Part shown: piece by piece, positions 44,301 through 53,009 of the stretch
Position numbering within the stretch: position 1 is the first letter of the stretch
How the letters are laid out: every line of letters begins with the position of its first letter
The notes under the pieces: generated by a model
Database searches by the model: none
What the model was told of the DNA's origin: nothing
Seen by the model: the letters and a program-made list of their open reading frames with translations, nothing else
Program-made: the position numbers and the translations under genes
Source of the DNA: Choristoneura fumiferana
Taxonomy: Eukaryota; Arthropoda; Insecta; Lepidoptera; Tortricidae
Assembly: GCF_025370935.1 (NCBI RefSeq)
Contig: NC_133473.1
Coordinates: 3,260,056-3,324,055, forward strand
Direction of reading: 5' to 3'
Length of the DNA: 64,000 nucleotides

Positions 44301-47300
44301 CGTTCAATCAAAATCACCTCTTTCTACGATGCTTGCTTGTCAATTATTTGTTAAACACCTACTGTAAGTTAGCGTTTAAGTGCTGACTACGTTAACTCGG
44401 TTATAACTTGAGCGTAGTTGTGAGATCGTTTTCAATACCTGAGGCATCAATAATGAGCATCGCGCGTGAATCAAAATCGTTAAATAGGTATTACATTTCT
44501 CACAAGTTATTGGCAACTTCATTAGAATTTACTGAAAACGTGTAAGATTCATTCCCTAATGAAGGGTCTCTATTTGAAACTTTACAAATGGGCCAGCTAG
44601 AATGAAGCTCATAATTGGCTCAACGTTCAATTTTTTTCGTCAGAAAATGTGACAGACTATAGAGTTTTTTGTATATGACATAGTGGAATTTTTAATTTCT
44701 CTCTAGTTAGATATCAGTTACTTACATCGAAAAAGACAAACAATAGCACCACTTTTTTGTATTTATTAGTTAGAAGACATAAACAATCAAGACAGACAGA
44801 GTGGTCAGAAAGAATGCAACAAAAAGAATTAAGACCCAATTACCAAACTCGGAATTTAATTATGAAGATTTATCGCTTAAATTACTATAACGTTTCGAAC
44901 AAATTGCAGGGGCCGTGGTCACGAGTAGGATGAAGAATCACGAGTGCGAATATAGATAGTATGTTTATTGTTTGTTACGCTTTCTCGTATAAAATACTGA
45001 ACCGATCAAAATCAAGGTTATAGATACGGTGGTATGTAGATACTTAAAAAGACATAGCCTCCTGAATCCATATCAGGTTTATTTTAACAGACGTAGTCCT
45101 TGAGACCTAGAGGAGAGTTGCCAGTTTTGTTATTTTGAAAATTATTGCAGCATTTTTAGGAGCAGAGTCAGACCAAAGAGAAGATGGCGGGACGACCTAA
45201 TCGCTTTTCTGCTAGATTGGCAGATGCATGCCCAGGATAGGGAAGAGCGGCGAAGGAAAGGGGAGACACTTGCCTAACAGTGGGACATACCTCAAGCGAC
45301 ATAAAAAAAATGTTTAGAATTCTTCGTTCATTACAAAAATATATGCTTTAAAAATTACCTTTGGCTATTATTATTAACATTATTATTATTATTATGAGTG
45401 AATGTTTGTATGTTTAGTATATCACGCAATAACGACTGAAGAGATTCAAATTAAACTTGGTGTACAGATATACAAATATATGGATTTAAACAAGGGTTAC
45501 AATACTGCCCCCCTAAGCCGAAAGGCGCTATCTCAAAAAATCGCTTTTCTGTCATTTACACCATGTGATGCAGAATGTTTTAAGCTACACAATAGTATTA
45601 ATAACTTAAGTGTTTTTTTTTTAAGATAGCGCCTTTTGACTTAGGAGGGGAAAATATCTCGGTAATGCATTCCCGTGCATTAGGCTGCATTTCGACCAGA
45701 AATGTGCAAGGATGTGTTGCGAGAACCAATAGAATCGCTTGACTTACCTTGCCTCGCATAGCAAACAGTAATGTGTTTTTAGTTCACCTGCTATCAATAC
45801 AACGCTGTTGCGAACGTTGTGTTGTGTTGTGTTGTGATAGTATTTTTTAACGCAGGCGTTTAATAAAAAACTGTCGATGTGGACTTAATTCAAATTCAAA
45901 TACGTTTATTTGTAAAACATAGGTGAAAACAGGTGGATATAAATGACAGGTGGATATAAGTGAAAATTACGAAAGTTTGAAACATTGTCTCGGAAACTAT
46001 CAAAACTGTTTCATATAATGCTACAAATGTTCCTAAACTAATCCCTTATCCCATTACCCGTACACAGGCTATTAATTAAAAGTAGAGAACAAGTTGGTGC
46101 TATACGGAACTATGGAATTTATTATACCGGGTGTGGCCTGTAATTATGATCAAATAATTAAAACATAGATCATACTCGTCAAACTAAACAACATTAGTTT
46201 AATGACTTTTAAAAATAATTAGTTTTATTTTTTATTACTTGTAAGTTTATTCGAAGAAGCAATGTAAAGCAAAATGCTTGATGTTTGTAGCGTGACAGGC
46301 GACGTCAGTTGCATTATAGGATGGCGTACATTGATAGCAGTATTTAATTTGTATGAAAATAGGAAAATTCAAACTCCATTATTTTTAAAAGTCGCTGAAA
46401 TTTTGTTCAGTTTGACGAGGACGATCTACGTTTTAATTTTTTGCTCGTATTACAGGCCACACCCGGTATACCTACCTATTGTTATTTACTTCTTCCTATA
46501 AACTAAGTTTTAGAATTAAAGTTTTTAGTTCAGTTTACATTAAGTTTAAAATTTTAGTCCATAATATTTTTATTGTAAAGAAGTCGTAGTGAATAAATTA
46601 CACAGTGTACATATTTAGAAGATTGTTCAATGCAACTTTAGCAAATAAGAGAAAGGAAATAATTTAGACTGGCCTTTTCGTTTTCTCCCAGACAATTTTG
46701 TTTTTAGTTGAAGTAAAAGTTAACCTAGAAAGTTAGCGAACATTTGTCACTATACGAGAGATTATAAATTAATAATTCGGAAACACTGGACCATGAACGG
46801 TGAAGCGTTGACAGGCCTCCCTATATTCTAGTTGTTCTAACATGATTCAAATGACAGATTCCAAACTGACGGAGCTAGAGTCCCTCCTACTGTTACGCAA
46901 ACTATCGATTCGTTTCCATGTACAGTCACCAGCACCAATATCTGACACAACAAGCGTGCATAAATATCTGATACGACTCTATTTCTCGGGCCGGAAGGAC
47001 TTGTCAGATATTTTTGCACGCTCCGTTGTGGCAGATATTAATGCTGGTGACTGTATCTAGTGCTAAAAGTGGCAATAGCATTATTACTTGGTTTAAACCA
47101 CCGTTACGTATCGAACTGAAAGTCTTATTTGAATTTAAAATATAGTTTATTCTACACTTGGAGTGTCACTTTCCGGCTGTGACGAACAATCTATGCTAAC
47201 TATTAATAAGTTCGTTTATTTTACCGCTTTTATTTTTACCGATAACCCTCACCTCTAGCAATTGCGGCCTATTGAAATAACATTGTAAGGGGGTTCATTA

Positions 47301-48267
47301 GAGAAAGTAAGTTAATATAACACAGTGCCTACGCAGTAACTTAACAATTTGTTAGCGAATTTGAGTTCAAATATTCGAAAAATCAGCAGTTTTAATGTGA
47401 TTTCATTTTTAGGGCTCCGTAGCCAAAATGGCCAAAACGGAACCCTTATAGTTTCGCCATGTCTGTCTGTCTGTCTGTGCGTCCGCGGCTTTGCTCAGGG
47501 ACTATCAATGCTAGAAAGCTGTCATTTTTCACAAATATCATATGTAACCTATGCCGACAAAATGGTATAATTAAAAATTCATAAACAATATTTTTTAGAG
47601 TACCTCCCATAGACGTAGATGGATTCAGTGATCTGCTTGCAAAAAATTTAACTTTAAAGTGCAAATTTTCATTAAAATCGAGCGTCCCCCCCTCTAAAAT
47701 CTAAACCGATAGGTGGAAAAATTTAAAAAAATTCAGGGTGGTAGTAAGTATATCAAACTTACAAGAAAAACTATAACGGTTAAATTTTCTAGAGAATTAT
47801 TAGTAGTTTAACAGTAAGTAGCAGCCTTAGGTATAAAATATACCTAAACTTGGAATATTCCGTACAAAATAGGAAATCCTTAGAAAAATATTACTAATTC
47901 TTTTCGTAATGGCTACGGAACCCTATTTCGGGCGTGTCCGACATGCTCTTGGCCGATTTTTCAAGCATTATATCTCCGTTGGAAAAAATAAAAAACAAGT
48001 AAACGCCTCACAAAGTTACATAATCATCATAATGTGTCATTTGAATCATCTTAGAACAAAATTAGAATGTAGGTAGATTGACGGCATCGCGCGAGTTGAG
48101 GGCAACTGGTGGATGCCTGTGGTGATTTGTCATTGTCATGATGTTGTATAAGGGGAAGGCATTTAATCAACAGTAAACGTCTTGTATACCTTCCGCCGCC
48201 TAACTTTGCCTAAAAGTTCATTGCCACGACTAGTACCACAAAAACTATAAAGGGATAATTTCAATAA

Positions 48268-48324
<57 letters not shown>

Positions 48325-51300
48325 AACATCACGCCTGTATTGCCTGTAACGGGGAAGGCAGAGCACACGAAACGGTACCGCTTCGTAGCCGGAAAAAAAA
48401 AACTTAAAATATTAAATGGAAACTGATTGATCGTTTTTTGTTTTCTTTTTTGTTTCTAGTTGTGTACTTAATGTAACTGAAATAATCCTAGGGTCGACTC
48501 TTATTGAATTATCTTATCTTCAATGAACCGAATAATTATTATCAGAATACGAAGACATGATACAAAAGCATGTACAAATGTACTTTTATCAAGTATATGG
48601 TTACTGAAGACGCCAGAATATATTAAATCGATTTACACAAGGATATTTGTTACTTTCGATTCTAGATGAACGAGCACGGAAAGAGTAATGCCAGTAATAT
48701 TATTCCAATGTTATTGATGTTTATTCGCTATTCAGCGTCGGTAAATAACGGTAAAAAGATTTTTTTTCCATCAAGTAGGTACACAATGGGTAGGGGTATG
48801 TTATTGTTATCGATCAGGCAACTAATAGAATATAGGTAAAAATACTATGTTACTATACCTATCTTACTTTAGTGGGTCCCATTATCTCTCTTTTTATTAT
48901 TAGGGTTCTTTCAGCTGGGTGTGTTAGTTCTCAATGCGCTCTGGGCCCGCAATAAAGCTACGGCCCAAGACCTCTCATACTGAGAGGAGCCCTGTGCCCT
49001 GCAGTGGGACGTAATAGACTGGGATAATGATGATGATGATGATGATATTTTATAAAATAGCTTAAAAGCTTTTGTTTCAAACAAGGAATAAAAACTCGTG
49101 AAAAGACTTGAAAAGACTATTGTAGTGCTTGTAATAGTGACAAACATGAGTTAGTGGATTTCAATAAGTACTAAATCGCTAATCGCGTAAGGGGGTATAC
49201 TCGTACTAAGCAAGGGGGTGCATAAAAGTTTTAAAATTAATTAGGTACGTTTACATAATAAATTTATTTTTATGTTTTGTAAATTCACACAATAAATTTG
49301 TTTTCCAGTTTACATATTATTATCTATTAAATTATCTATTAATTATTAATTATCTGTTTATTTACGTATCTTATGTTGTTAATGGTGTGTAGTATGTCTT
49401 TATAACGGTCCGGGGGCTGCCGACGGTGCTGGCTGAAAATCAGCGCTGGGGTGTTTTTAACGCTTCAGCATTATGCTGAGCCATTATCCGATTCACAACC
49501 GCAACGACACATAAGTACCTTTGTATTGTTTCTTTGTAATGTTGTGTCTTGTTGTGAATAAATGTATTGTCTTTCGTACTATCTCATATTATTAGCATGT
49601 ACTTTGTTATGCGATTGGGCCCTGTATATTATATTACCGAACTTTCCTCCTGAGTCCTGAATTTTTCTACACATACAGTGGCTTAAAAACTAAACAAAAG
49701 TCACTAAATTTGTTACTATATAAAAATATTTCAACATAATAATATTATTAAAGCCGTTAATTGAACAAGTTGTACTTCATATAGTACTTATTCTTACTGT
49801 TGGTTTTTCATATAAAGTACGCGAAGATTTACGAGGCTATTGATTATTCGCTCGATGGCTAGGTGTAAAGAACTTCCCAAATTCCCTGTCAATATTGAAT
49901 GAAATGTCGTTAATAGACTAAATTATGTTTAGGACTCGTCATTTGAGAAAGACAGAAATCATTCGACCTGATTTATAGTCGTTTGATGTTAAATTGGTTA
50001 AAGATTTTTAGTCTGGAATTTCGAAGTATAAATTGCCTAGACTAAAGTGGGGGTGGTTTTTTTTTCAATACCCCATTGAGTTGGGTATTGCTGGATAGGT
50101 CTTTTAAAGGTCTTTAAGGTGTAGTAAGTATAGGTATCAAATTAACCACGGAAAATTATAACGGCTAAGATTGCTTGAGAATTATTAGTAGTTTAAGAGT
50201 AAATAGCAGCCTCAGGTATAAAATATACCTAAACTTAGAAGATTTCGTACTTACACAATACGAAATCCTTAGAAATGTATGACTTGATTTTTTCGTAATG
50301 AAACCCTATCTTGGACGTGTCCGACACGCTCTTGACCGGTTTTTATAACGTCCTAAAATTAGGCCTACTTTTACCTATTGAAAAAAAACTTGAAATTGTA
50401 CGTGACCTAGAATTAATAATATCAATATATTTTTTGGTTTACGCAAATATTATATTGATATATTCTTGTAAGTGCCATAATAAATGTGTATAACTTATTA
50501 TTGTAGCGCGTATTATTGAAAGAAAACGTATATTAATAGTGGATTTCATATAATAAAATAGAACACGGGAGGATTGGAAGATCAAGAAGTTTGTCTCATA
50601 TTTATTAGACAAAAGGTACTTATAACAAAATTCATGTATATATTTTAATAAAGAGAAAGTAAAATTTGCGTATTTATTTGTTCGTGTTTTAATGTAGGGC
50701 TAATAACTTTAATTACGAAACCAATTAAAAAAAATATTGTAAAGTTACGGTTATATCAAATTAACATATTATGGCTACTTTTACTTTGCTTTTTAATACC
50801 GCGAAAGTACGGCAGACAAAACTGTGAGCTAAAACTAGTGTTAAACCTTAGTAATATTTACATACAATCATGTTAGGCGTGACAAGAACGTACAAGCAAT
50901 AAATCGTCATGATTCCGCCGATACACAAATGTAGGCAGTTCCAGAATTTATATAAGGCATGGCTTACTTGGGGCACGTACACTGCTTGCAATATAAAGAC
51001 TGTAAAGCCCTACATAAACATACTATACGTATGAATAAGTATAATCTAACCGGGTTGGTGAATGAGATGAAGCACGCGTCCCAAAATGATTCCAGATCAG
51101 CATAATGGCAATCTTACGAACGGCGGTGGTCTCCCTCTGGGGCCATGACTTGAACGATTCTCTTAGCTTTTGCAAAATAACGTAGACCAAACACTAATGT
51201 ATTATTATTATTTTTTTGTAATTTTTTCTTTAATTGTATACTGTAGTTTTTAAGTATTTTATTTGTAATTATTTTATTATGAAAAAAATACTTTCTGTCA

Positions 51301-51951
51301 AGTTTCTTGCGGCGCATTCTTCTTAGCAATCATGGTCTTTTCGAAAGCGCTGGTAGTTTATAAAATGACGTGTAAAAGTGCCCATTGCGGCCTATTTACT
51401 GAATAAATGATTTGAATTTTGAAATTTGAATTTGATTTGTAATCATAAGCACAACTATAAAACTTGTTTGTTCAAAACTTTAGTATCATGGGCGGTCAGT
51501 GGTGAAAATTCATATTCTTAAAATAAGGTTTCTGGTTATATGATAAGAAATCGGTGGATGCATGTATGGAGAATCAAAAAAAAAATAGTTTATATTGTAC
51601 AATGTAAAAATATATTTTTATAAACGTAAATTTCTATGAAATTGCGAAAGGTATCCTATATAAATTAAATACTTAAAATTACTATCAAGACAAGACCGGG
51701 CACTACGTATATATATATAGTAGCTGTAGTTTTAGGCTTTTGTAGTTTATATCAATTGGTGGCGTCATCTCTTGACTACTAGCTGAAAAATTTCGATAGT
51801 GCTATCTTTTGCCGAACAGATGACTATCTCGAAAGACGAAACAACTAAAAAAAAAAAAACTGAACTTACCTGATAACGAGAGGGTCCATAGGTAATAGTC
51901 ATAATATTCTTGTATAACACTTTGTGTTGAATTTAATATATGTGTCGTCAT
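29304..51951 (-). CDS. ELOVL4: Elongation of very long chain fatty acids protein, ELOVL4-like (six coding exons)
   Basis: On the - strand, joining 51951-51870, 37084-36816, 35939-35768, 34704-34577, 33243-33094 and 29387-29304 gives 885 nt: 294 codons plus TAG, all introns GT-AG. ELOVL enzymes are ER multipass condensing enzymes that add malonyl-CoA carbons to long acyl-CoA. Visible family marks: KLLEFCDT (129-136), the catalytic HVYHH box (152-156) followed by STMFSFWWIGIKW, NSxIHVLMYTYY (182-193), TILQLIQ (213-219), and hydrophobic stretches throughout. The last residues KLKGN form a KxKxx ER retrieval signal, the pattern known from ELOVL4. WPLVDSPLPT and VWLGPKLM near the N-terminus also point to the ELOVL4 branch rather than ELOVL6. 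Start chosen at the only Met before the conserved N-terminus in an exon with a clear upstream acceptor, so a non-coding 5' exon is implied. Exact substrate length cannot be read from sequence. Confidence 0.95.
30021..30326 (-). mobile_element. Full-length SINE (ELOVL intron 5)
   Basis: Same family and orientation as 1781-2093, sense to the elongase gene, well preserved. Confidence 0.85.
31217..31430 (-). mobile_element. Short Helitron (ELOVL intron 5)
   Basis: On the - strand it begins TCCCACGAATATTATAAATG and ends AACAGCTAG, flanked by A|T. 214 bp. Confidence 0.75.
32214..32531 (+). mobile_element. Full-length SINE with (ATT)n tail
   Basis: From GAAGCCGTGGTGGCCAAGTG to GGGATTATTATTATT. A 115-codon open frame within it is read-through of the SINE. 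Confidence 0.85.
33094..33243 (-). CDS. ELOVL4: ELOVL4-like coding exon 5
   Basis: Acceptor TTGTTTTCCAG ends at 33244; donor AAG|GTGAGC begins at 33093. It encodes residues 218-267: IQF, completing TxxQxxQF, and the last two hydrophobic segments, ending FYMKAYLAK. Confidence 0.95.
33760..34298 (+). pseudogene. LINE remnant with TTATC tail (ELOVL intron 4)
   Basis: Arg-rich frame (about 33835-34020) followed by IWRTVNNMYYVPSCMYPFSA and AATAAACTTTATCTTATCTT. The tail structure indicates a retroelement 3' end. The upstream frame is less certain. Confidence 0.5.
34335..34470. mobile_element. Harbinger-like MITE (ELOVL intron 4)
   Basis: CTGTTTCATCATCCATTGATT pairs with AATCAATGGGTGGTGAAACTG, and GTGATGCC...GGCATCAC pairs inside. 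Flanked by TAA on both sides. Same family as 52203-52333. Confidence 0.7.
34463..34502. repeat. Palindrome of MITE ends
   Basis: ACTGCCCCTTAATA and TATTAAGGGGCAGT form a 34-bp near-perfect palindrome abutting the MITE end: a second end in opposite orientation. Confidence 0.75.
34577..34704 (-). CDS. ELOVL4: ELOVL4-like coding exon 4
   Basis: Acceptor GTTTGTTTCAG ends at 34705; donor CTG|GTAAGC begins at 34576. It encodes residues 175-217, including NSAIHVLMYTYYGL and YLWWKKYLT, both hallmarks of the ELO fold. Confidence 0.95.
34845..35030 (+). repeat. 'GGTAGTGACATCCTGG' repeat (ELOVL intron 3)
   Basis: Copy of 13690-13890, with GGTTAATGGCATCGA and AGTCAACAAAAAGTA in the same order. Confidence 0.65.
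35375..35500 (+). repeat. Helitron-like fragment
   Basis: TACTCCTTCATGCAAAAATGGCTCAACTGAT...ATTTTTATCCCGA, similar in layout to 55965-56050 and 1680-1760. Confidence 0.4.
35768..35939 (-). CDS. ELOVL4: ELOVL4-like coding exon 3 with catalytic HxxHH
   Basis: Acceptor TTTTTTTTCAG ends at 35940; donor A|GTAAGT begins at 35767. It encodes residues 118-174, including VWWYYFSKLLEFCDTFFFIL and the histidine box LHVYHH that defines the ELO family catalytic centre. Confidence 0.96.
36003..36243. mobile_element. Foldback containing a nested hairpin MITE (ELOVL intron 2)
   Basis: Outer arms GAGATGAGCGGAGCGGAGAG (36006) and CTCTCCGCTCCGCTCGTCTC (36220) are complementary. Inside, 36036-36151 is a 116-bp GGGCTACTACGAA MITE (CAGGGCTACTACGAAACTC / GAGTTTCGTAGTAGCCCTG). 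Confidence 0.8.
36266..36373. mobile_element. Degenerate Harbinger-like MITE
   Basis: CTGTTTCACCACTTAATGATAA...TTTTGTCGAAATAAACAGGGCATC resembles 52203-52333 with more substitutions. Confidence 0.5.
36816..37084 (-). CDS. ELOVL4: ELOVL4-like coding exon 2
   Basis: Acceptor TTGTTACAG ends at 37085; donor CAA|GTAAGT begins at 36815. It encodes residues 28-117: WPLVDSPLPT, two hydrophobic membrane segments (one containing LYLFIVWLG), RQPFQL, and the luminal SYICEPC segment. The phase joins exactly to exons 1 and 3. Confidence 0.95.
37180..37375 (+). repeat. Repeat ending TTTTTGCGTCAGAGGTTAAAA
   Basis: Relative of 5040-5262, with ATGCCACAGACAGACAGACA in its middle. Confidence 0.45.
38186..38400. 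mobile_element. Partial copy of the 46.1-kb MITE
   Basis: TAATTAAAAAAACATAGATCGTATTCGTCAAACTAAACGACATTAG matches 46155-46200. The far part (GACGTCGCCTGTCAC, GCTACAAACATCAA) matches its middle in reverse. Confidence 0.6.
38935..39030 (+). repeat. Three 32-bp tandem units
   Basis: GAATCC starts at 38935, 38967 and 38999 with ACGCTCAGGATTCTA in each unit (the third has diverged). The flanks CGGGAGCAAAATTATTT and ACCATTTTGCTCC are inverted, suggesting a MITE that carries the array. Confidence 0.8.
40068..40192. mobile_element. Degenerate 'GGCTACGAAATTCG' hairpin MITE
   Basis: GGGGCTACGAAATTCGAAAA...TTTGTACTTCGTGCC, same family as 41053 and 42359 but poorly paired. Confidence 0.55.
40921..41047 (-). 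mobile_element. Helitron 3' fragment
   Basis: On the - strand ends GGGCTAAAGCTAG. The 5' half is missing and a hairpin MITE follows directly. Confidence 0.5.
41051..41302. mobile_element. Tandem pair of hairpin MITEs
   Basis: 41051-41186 is a 'GAAATTCGAAAATCG' subtype and 41187-41302 a 'GAAACTCGAAGTTCG' subtype. They abut with only a few bases between. The second pairs almost perfectly (CGAACTTCGAGTTTCG). Confidence 0.75.
41768..41884 (+). repeat. Repeat 'GGCCTCTAGGTTGGCAACGC'
   Basis: Matches 54997-55110 closely, to TCCAGTCGAATAAA. Confidence 0.7.
42359..42622. mobile_element. Second tandem pair of hairpin MITEs
   Basis: 42359-42495 ('GAAATTCGAAAATCG' subtype) and 42500-42622 ('AAATCGAAGTTCG...GTGTCAGAGGGACCG') abut like the pair at 41051-41302. 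Confidence 0.7.
43195..43292 (+). repeat. LINE 3' UTR tail
   Basis: GCGAACCGGTGCAGATTTTTTTGACATTCATAAGTGCTTG, shared with 61455-61550, followed by an A-rich end. Confidence 0.6.
43293..43385 (-). repeat. 'TGAAGATGAGC' family, inverted partial copy
   Basis: ATCTTATGATGGTTGAGCTTATGCAAAATATGCGTG...CACACAAACCCATC is the reverse complement of 44010-44110. Confidence 0.7.
43955..44190 (+). repeat. 'TGAAGATGAGCTCTGG' family, best copy
   Basis: From TCTGAAGATGAGCTCTGGTTGAG to CGCCTGATTCAATAAATTA, ending in an AATAAA-like motif as expected of a retroelement 3' end. A shorter copy lies at 39218-39320. Confidence 0.65.
45165..45296 (+). pseudogene. LINE ORF tail
   Basis: Reads KRRWRDDLIAFL...AQDREERRRKGETLA, matching the terminal LINE motif; short and truncated. 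Confidence 0.65.
45508..45650. mobile_element. Foldback MITE
   Basis: CCCCCTAAGCCGAAAGGCGCTATCT and AGATAGCGCCTTTTGACTTAGGAGGGG are inverted ends of about 25 bp; 143 bp in all. Confidence 0.75.
46124..46470. mobile_element. 347-bp MITE with 20-bp inverted ends
   Basis: ATACCGGGTGTGGCCTGTAAT and ATTACAGGCCACACCCGGTAT are perfect inverted repeats, with further pairing inside (GTCAAACTAAAC / GTTCAGTTTGAC). Confidence 0.85.
46921..47058. mobile_element. mariner-like MITE
   Basis: TACAGTCACCAGCACCAATA and TATTAATGCTGGTGACTGTA are inverted, with TA at both ends. Inside, GCGTGCATAAATATCTGA pairs with TCAGATATTTTTGCACGC. Confidence 0.75.
47411..47955 (+). mobile_element. 'GGGCTCCGTAGCC' non-coding element
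   Basis: AGGGCTCCGTAGCCAAAATG near the left and TAATGGCTACGGAACCCT near the right are inverted. (GTCT)n near the left end. Relatives: 16768-17555 (inverted) and 50080-50340. Confidence 0.6.
48075..48190 (+). pseudogene. LINE 3'-end fragment
   Basis: GGGCAACTGGTGGATGCCTG...AAGGGGAAGGCATTTAATCA matches the tail seen at 16480-16560. Confidence 0.5.
48269..48320. repeat. (CA)26 microsatellite
   Basis: 52 bp of uninterrupted CA. The right flank (ACAAACATCACGCCTGTATT...GAAACGGTACCGCTTCG) recurs inverted at 39825-39895 with a (GT)n stretch, so the microsatellite is attached to a dispersed repeat. Confidence 0.95.
48928..49046 (+). mobile_element. 5'-truncated SINE
   Basis: CAATGCGCTCTGGGCCCGC...GCAGTGGGACGTAATAGACTGGGATAATGATGATG; 3' part of the main SINE. 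Confidence 0.75.
49385..49575 (+). repeat. Retroelement 3' UTR
   Basis: GGTCCGGGGGCTGCCGACGG...GTTGTGAATAAATGTATTGTC; ends in AATAAA and a short tail. Confidence 0.45.
50080..50340 (+). mobile_element. Truncated 'GGGTTCCGTAGCC' element
   Basis: Matches 47740-47955 (GAATTATTAGTAGTTTAA, AGCAGCCT, GGTATAAAATATACCTAAAC). Confidence 0.6.
51285..51440 (+). repeat. LINE 3' UTR tail, copy 1
   Basis: TTTCTTGCGGCGCATTCTTC...GAATAAATGATTTGAATTTT. A second copy in the same orientation is at 52445-52610. Confidence 0.6.
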
Positions 51952-51965
51952 TTTTCTAATTTTAT
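51870..51965 (-). CDS. ELOVL4: ELOVL4-like exon with start codon (coding 51951-51870)
   Basis: Acceptor TTTGTTTCAG ends at 51966. The exon carries 14 bases of 5' UTR, then ATG at 51951-51949. It encodes 27 residues including Asn-Ser-Thr (a possible N-glycosylation site at N7) and EYYDYYLWTLSLS. The donor is G|GTAAGT at 51869. An upstream in-frame ATG sits inside the intron and is spliced away. Confidence 0.9.
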
Positions 51966-52202
51966 CTGAAACAAAAAGAAAAAAAAAATTAGTCACAATT
52001 AACCTTGCCAGCCTGCTGAAAACAACTGCACGTGCGTGGTACTAATTTCAAAATTAAATGGTTTTACATCAATATTTCAGAATCATATCATAACATATTT
52101 TTGATACATCTCCAATAACTCTTTTTTTCCTTTTGTTAATTTATGACGACGGAAGCATTCTACACTTACACTGAACATAGATATAGTGAGATGTTTAGTT
52201 TA

Positions 52203-52333
52203 GGGCTGTTTCACCATCCATTGATTAGTGTTAACTGGCGGTTAGGTGTGATGCTGTCTCTATTGTTTTGTTCGAATAGACGAGACGGCATCACATTTAA
52301 CCGTCGGTTAACGCTAATATGATGAAACAGCCC
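52203..52333. mobile_element. Harbinger-like MITE with TTA target duplication
   Basis: GGGCTGTTTCACCATCCATT and the inverted GATGAAACAGCCC, flanked by TTA at 52200-52202 and 52334-52336. Inner arms GGTGTGATGC/GGCATCACAT. 131 bp. Confidence 0.8.
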
Positions 52334-52444
52334 TTAGTCTTGTAACTAAGAAACCCCATAGATCCCTGTATTTTATGGTTTTTTTTTAATTTTGTACTGT
52401 AATTTATATTGAGGTAGGTATTTTATTTATAGTTATTTAGTTTG

Positions 52445-52610
52445 GTGTTTTTAAATGACTTTCTGCCAAGTTCTTTGCGATGCATTCTTCTTGGCTTCCG
52501 AAAGCGATGGAAGTTTAAAAAAAATTAGGTACATGTAAAAGAGCCATTTATTTGCGACCTATATTTGGAGAATAACTGATTTGAAATTAAAATTAGAATT
52601 TTTGCAATTT
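52445..52610 (+). repeat. LINE 3' UTR tail, copy 2
   Basis: GTTCTTTGCGATGCATTCTTCTTGG...GAGAATAACTGATTTGAAAT, sister of 51285-51440. A CpG-rich repeat-like stretch (52670-52830) follows. Confidence 0.6.
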
Positions 52611-52936
52611 CTTTCTTTGACCCATCTCCATAATATGTAAATTTCAAAAAAATGATGCAGATGCCATGTCACTGCGTTTAAGAGCGCGCAAACATTTTGT
52701 CCCAACTCGTCACTGGCGCGATCTCCTTCCCGCGGCCCGTGTTTCGCCCGCACACTACAACGGTTTGCTGTGTGCGTAATACGTTGGAGTTTTTTGAGCA
52801 CTAGCATGGAATGCAACGTAACACGCCGCACCTCACAATAGGTACTAGTAAAATTATGTGATATCATAAAAATAAATATAGCCTCGCAGACGTGGATTCA
52901 CCGGTTCTGACTTGAGGACATAACTAATTTTAATTT

Positions 52937-53009
52937 TCTCACATTAAAGGATACCTATAAATTCGATTCTTTGAAGAAATACCAGTTTCGGCAATATCAC
53001 CTCAAGGAG
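52937..53009 (+). repeat. Solitary unit of the 58.6-kb minisatellite
   Basis: TCTCACATTAAAGGATACC...ATTCGATTCTTTGAAGAAAT and CAGTTTCGGCAATATCACCT give one full unit, with a few substitutions, outside any array. Confidence 0.85.

Larger units (their letters stand above)
37085..51869 (-). other. ELOVL intron 1 (14.8 kb)
   Basis: Largest intron of the gene, GT-AG, dense in MITEs and retroelement tails listed separately. Stretches with nothing recognised: 37380-38180, 39040-39820, 44190-45160, 48400-48925, 49580-50075 and 50345-51110. No nested gene with a supported frame was seen. Confidence 0.85.

Noticed and set aside
52559..52867. 102-codon - strand open frame
   Set aside because: CpG-rich repeat-like DNA next to a LINE tail, no family match, not joined to the elongase by any splice signal.
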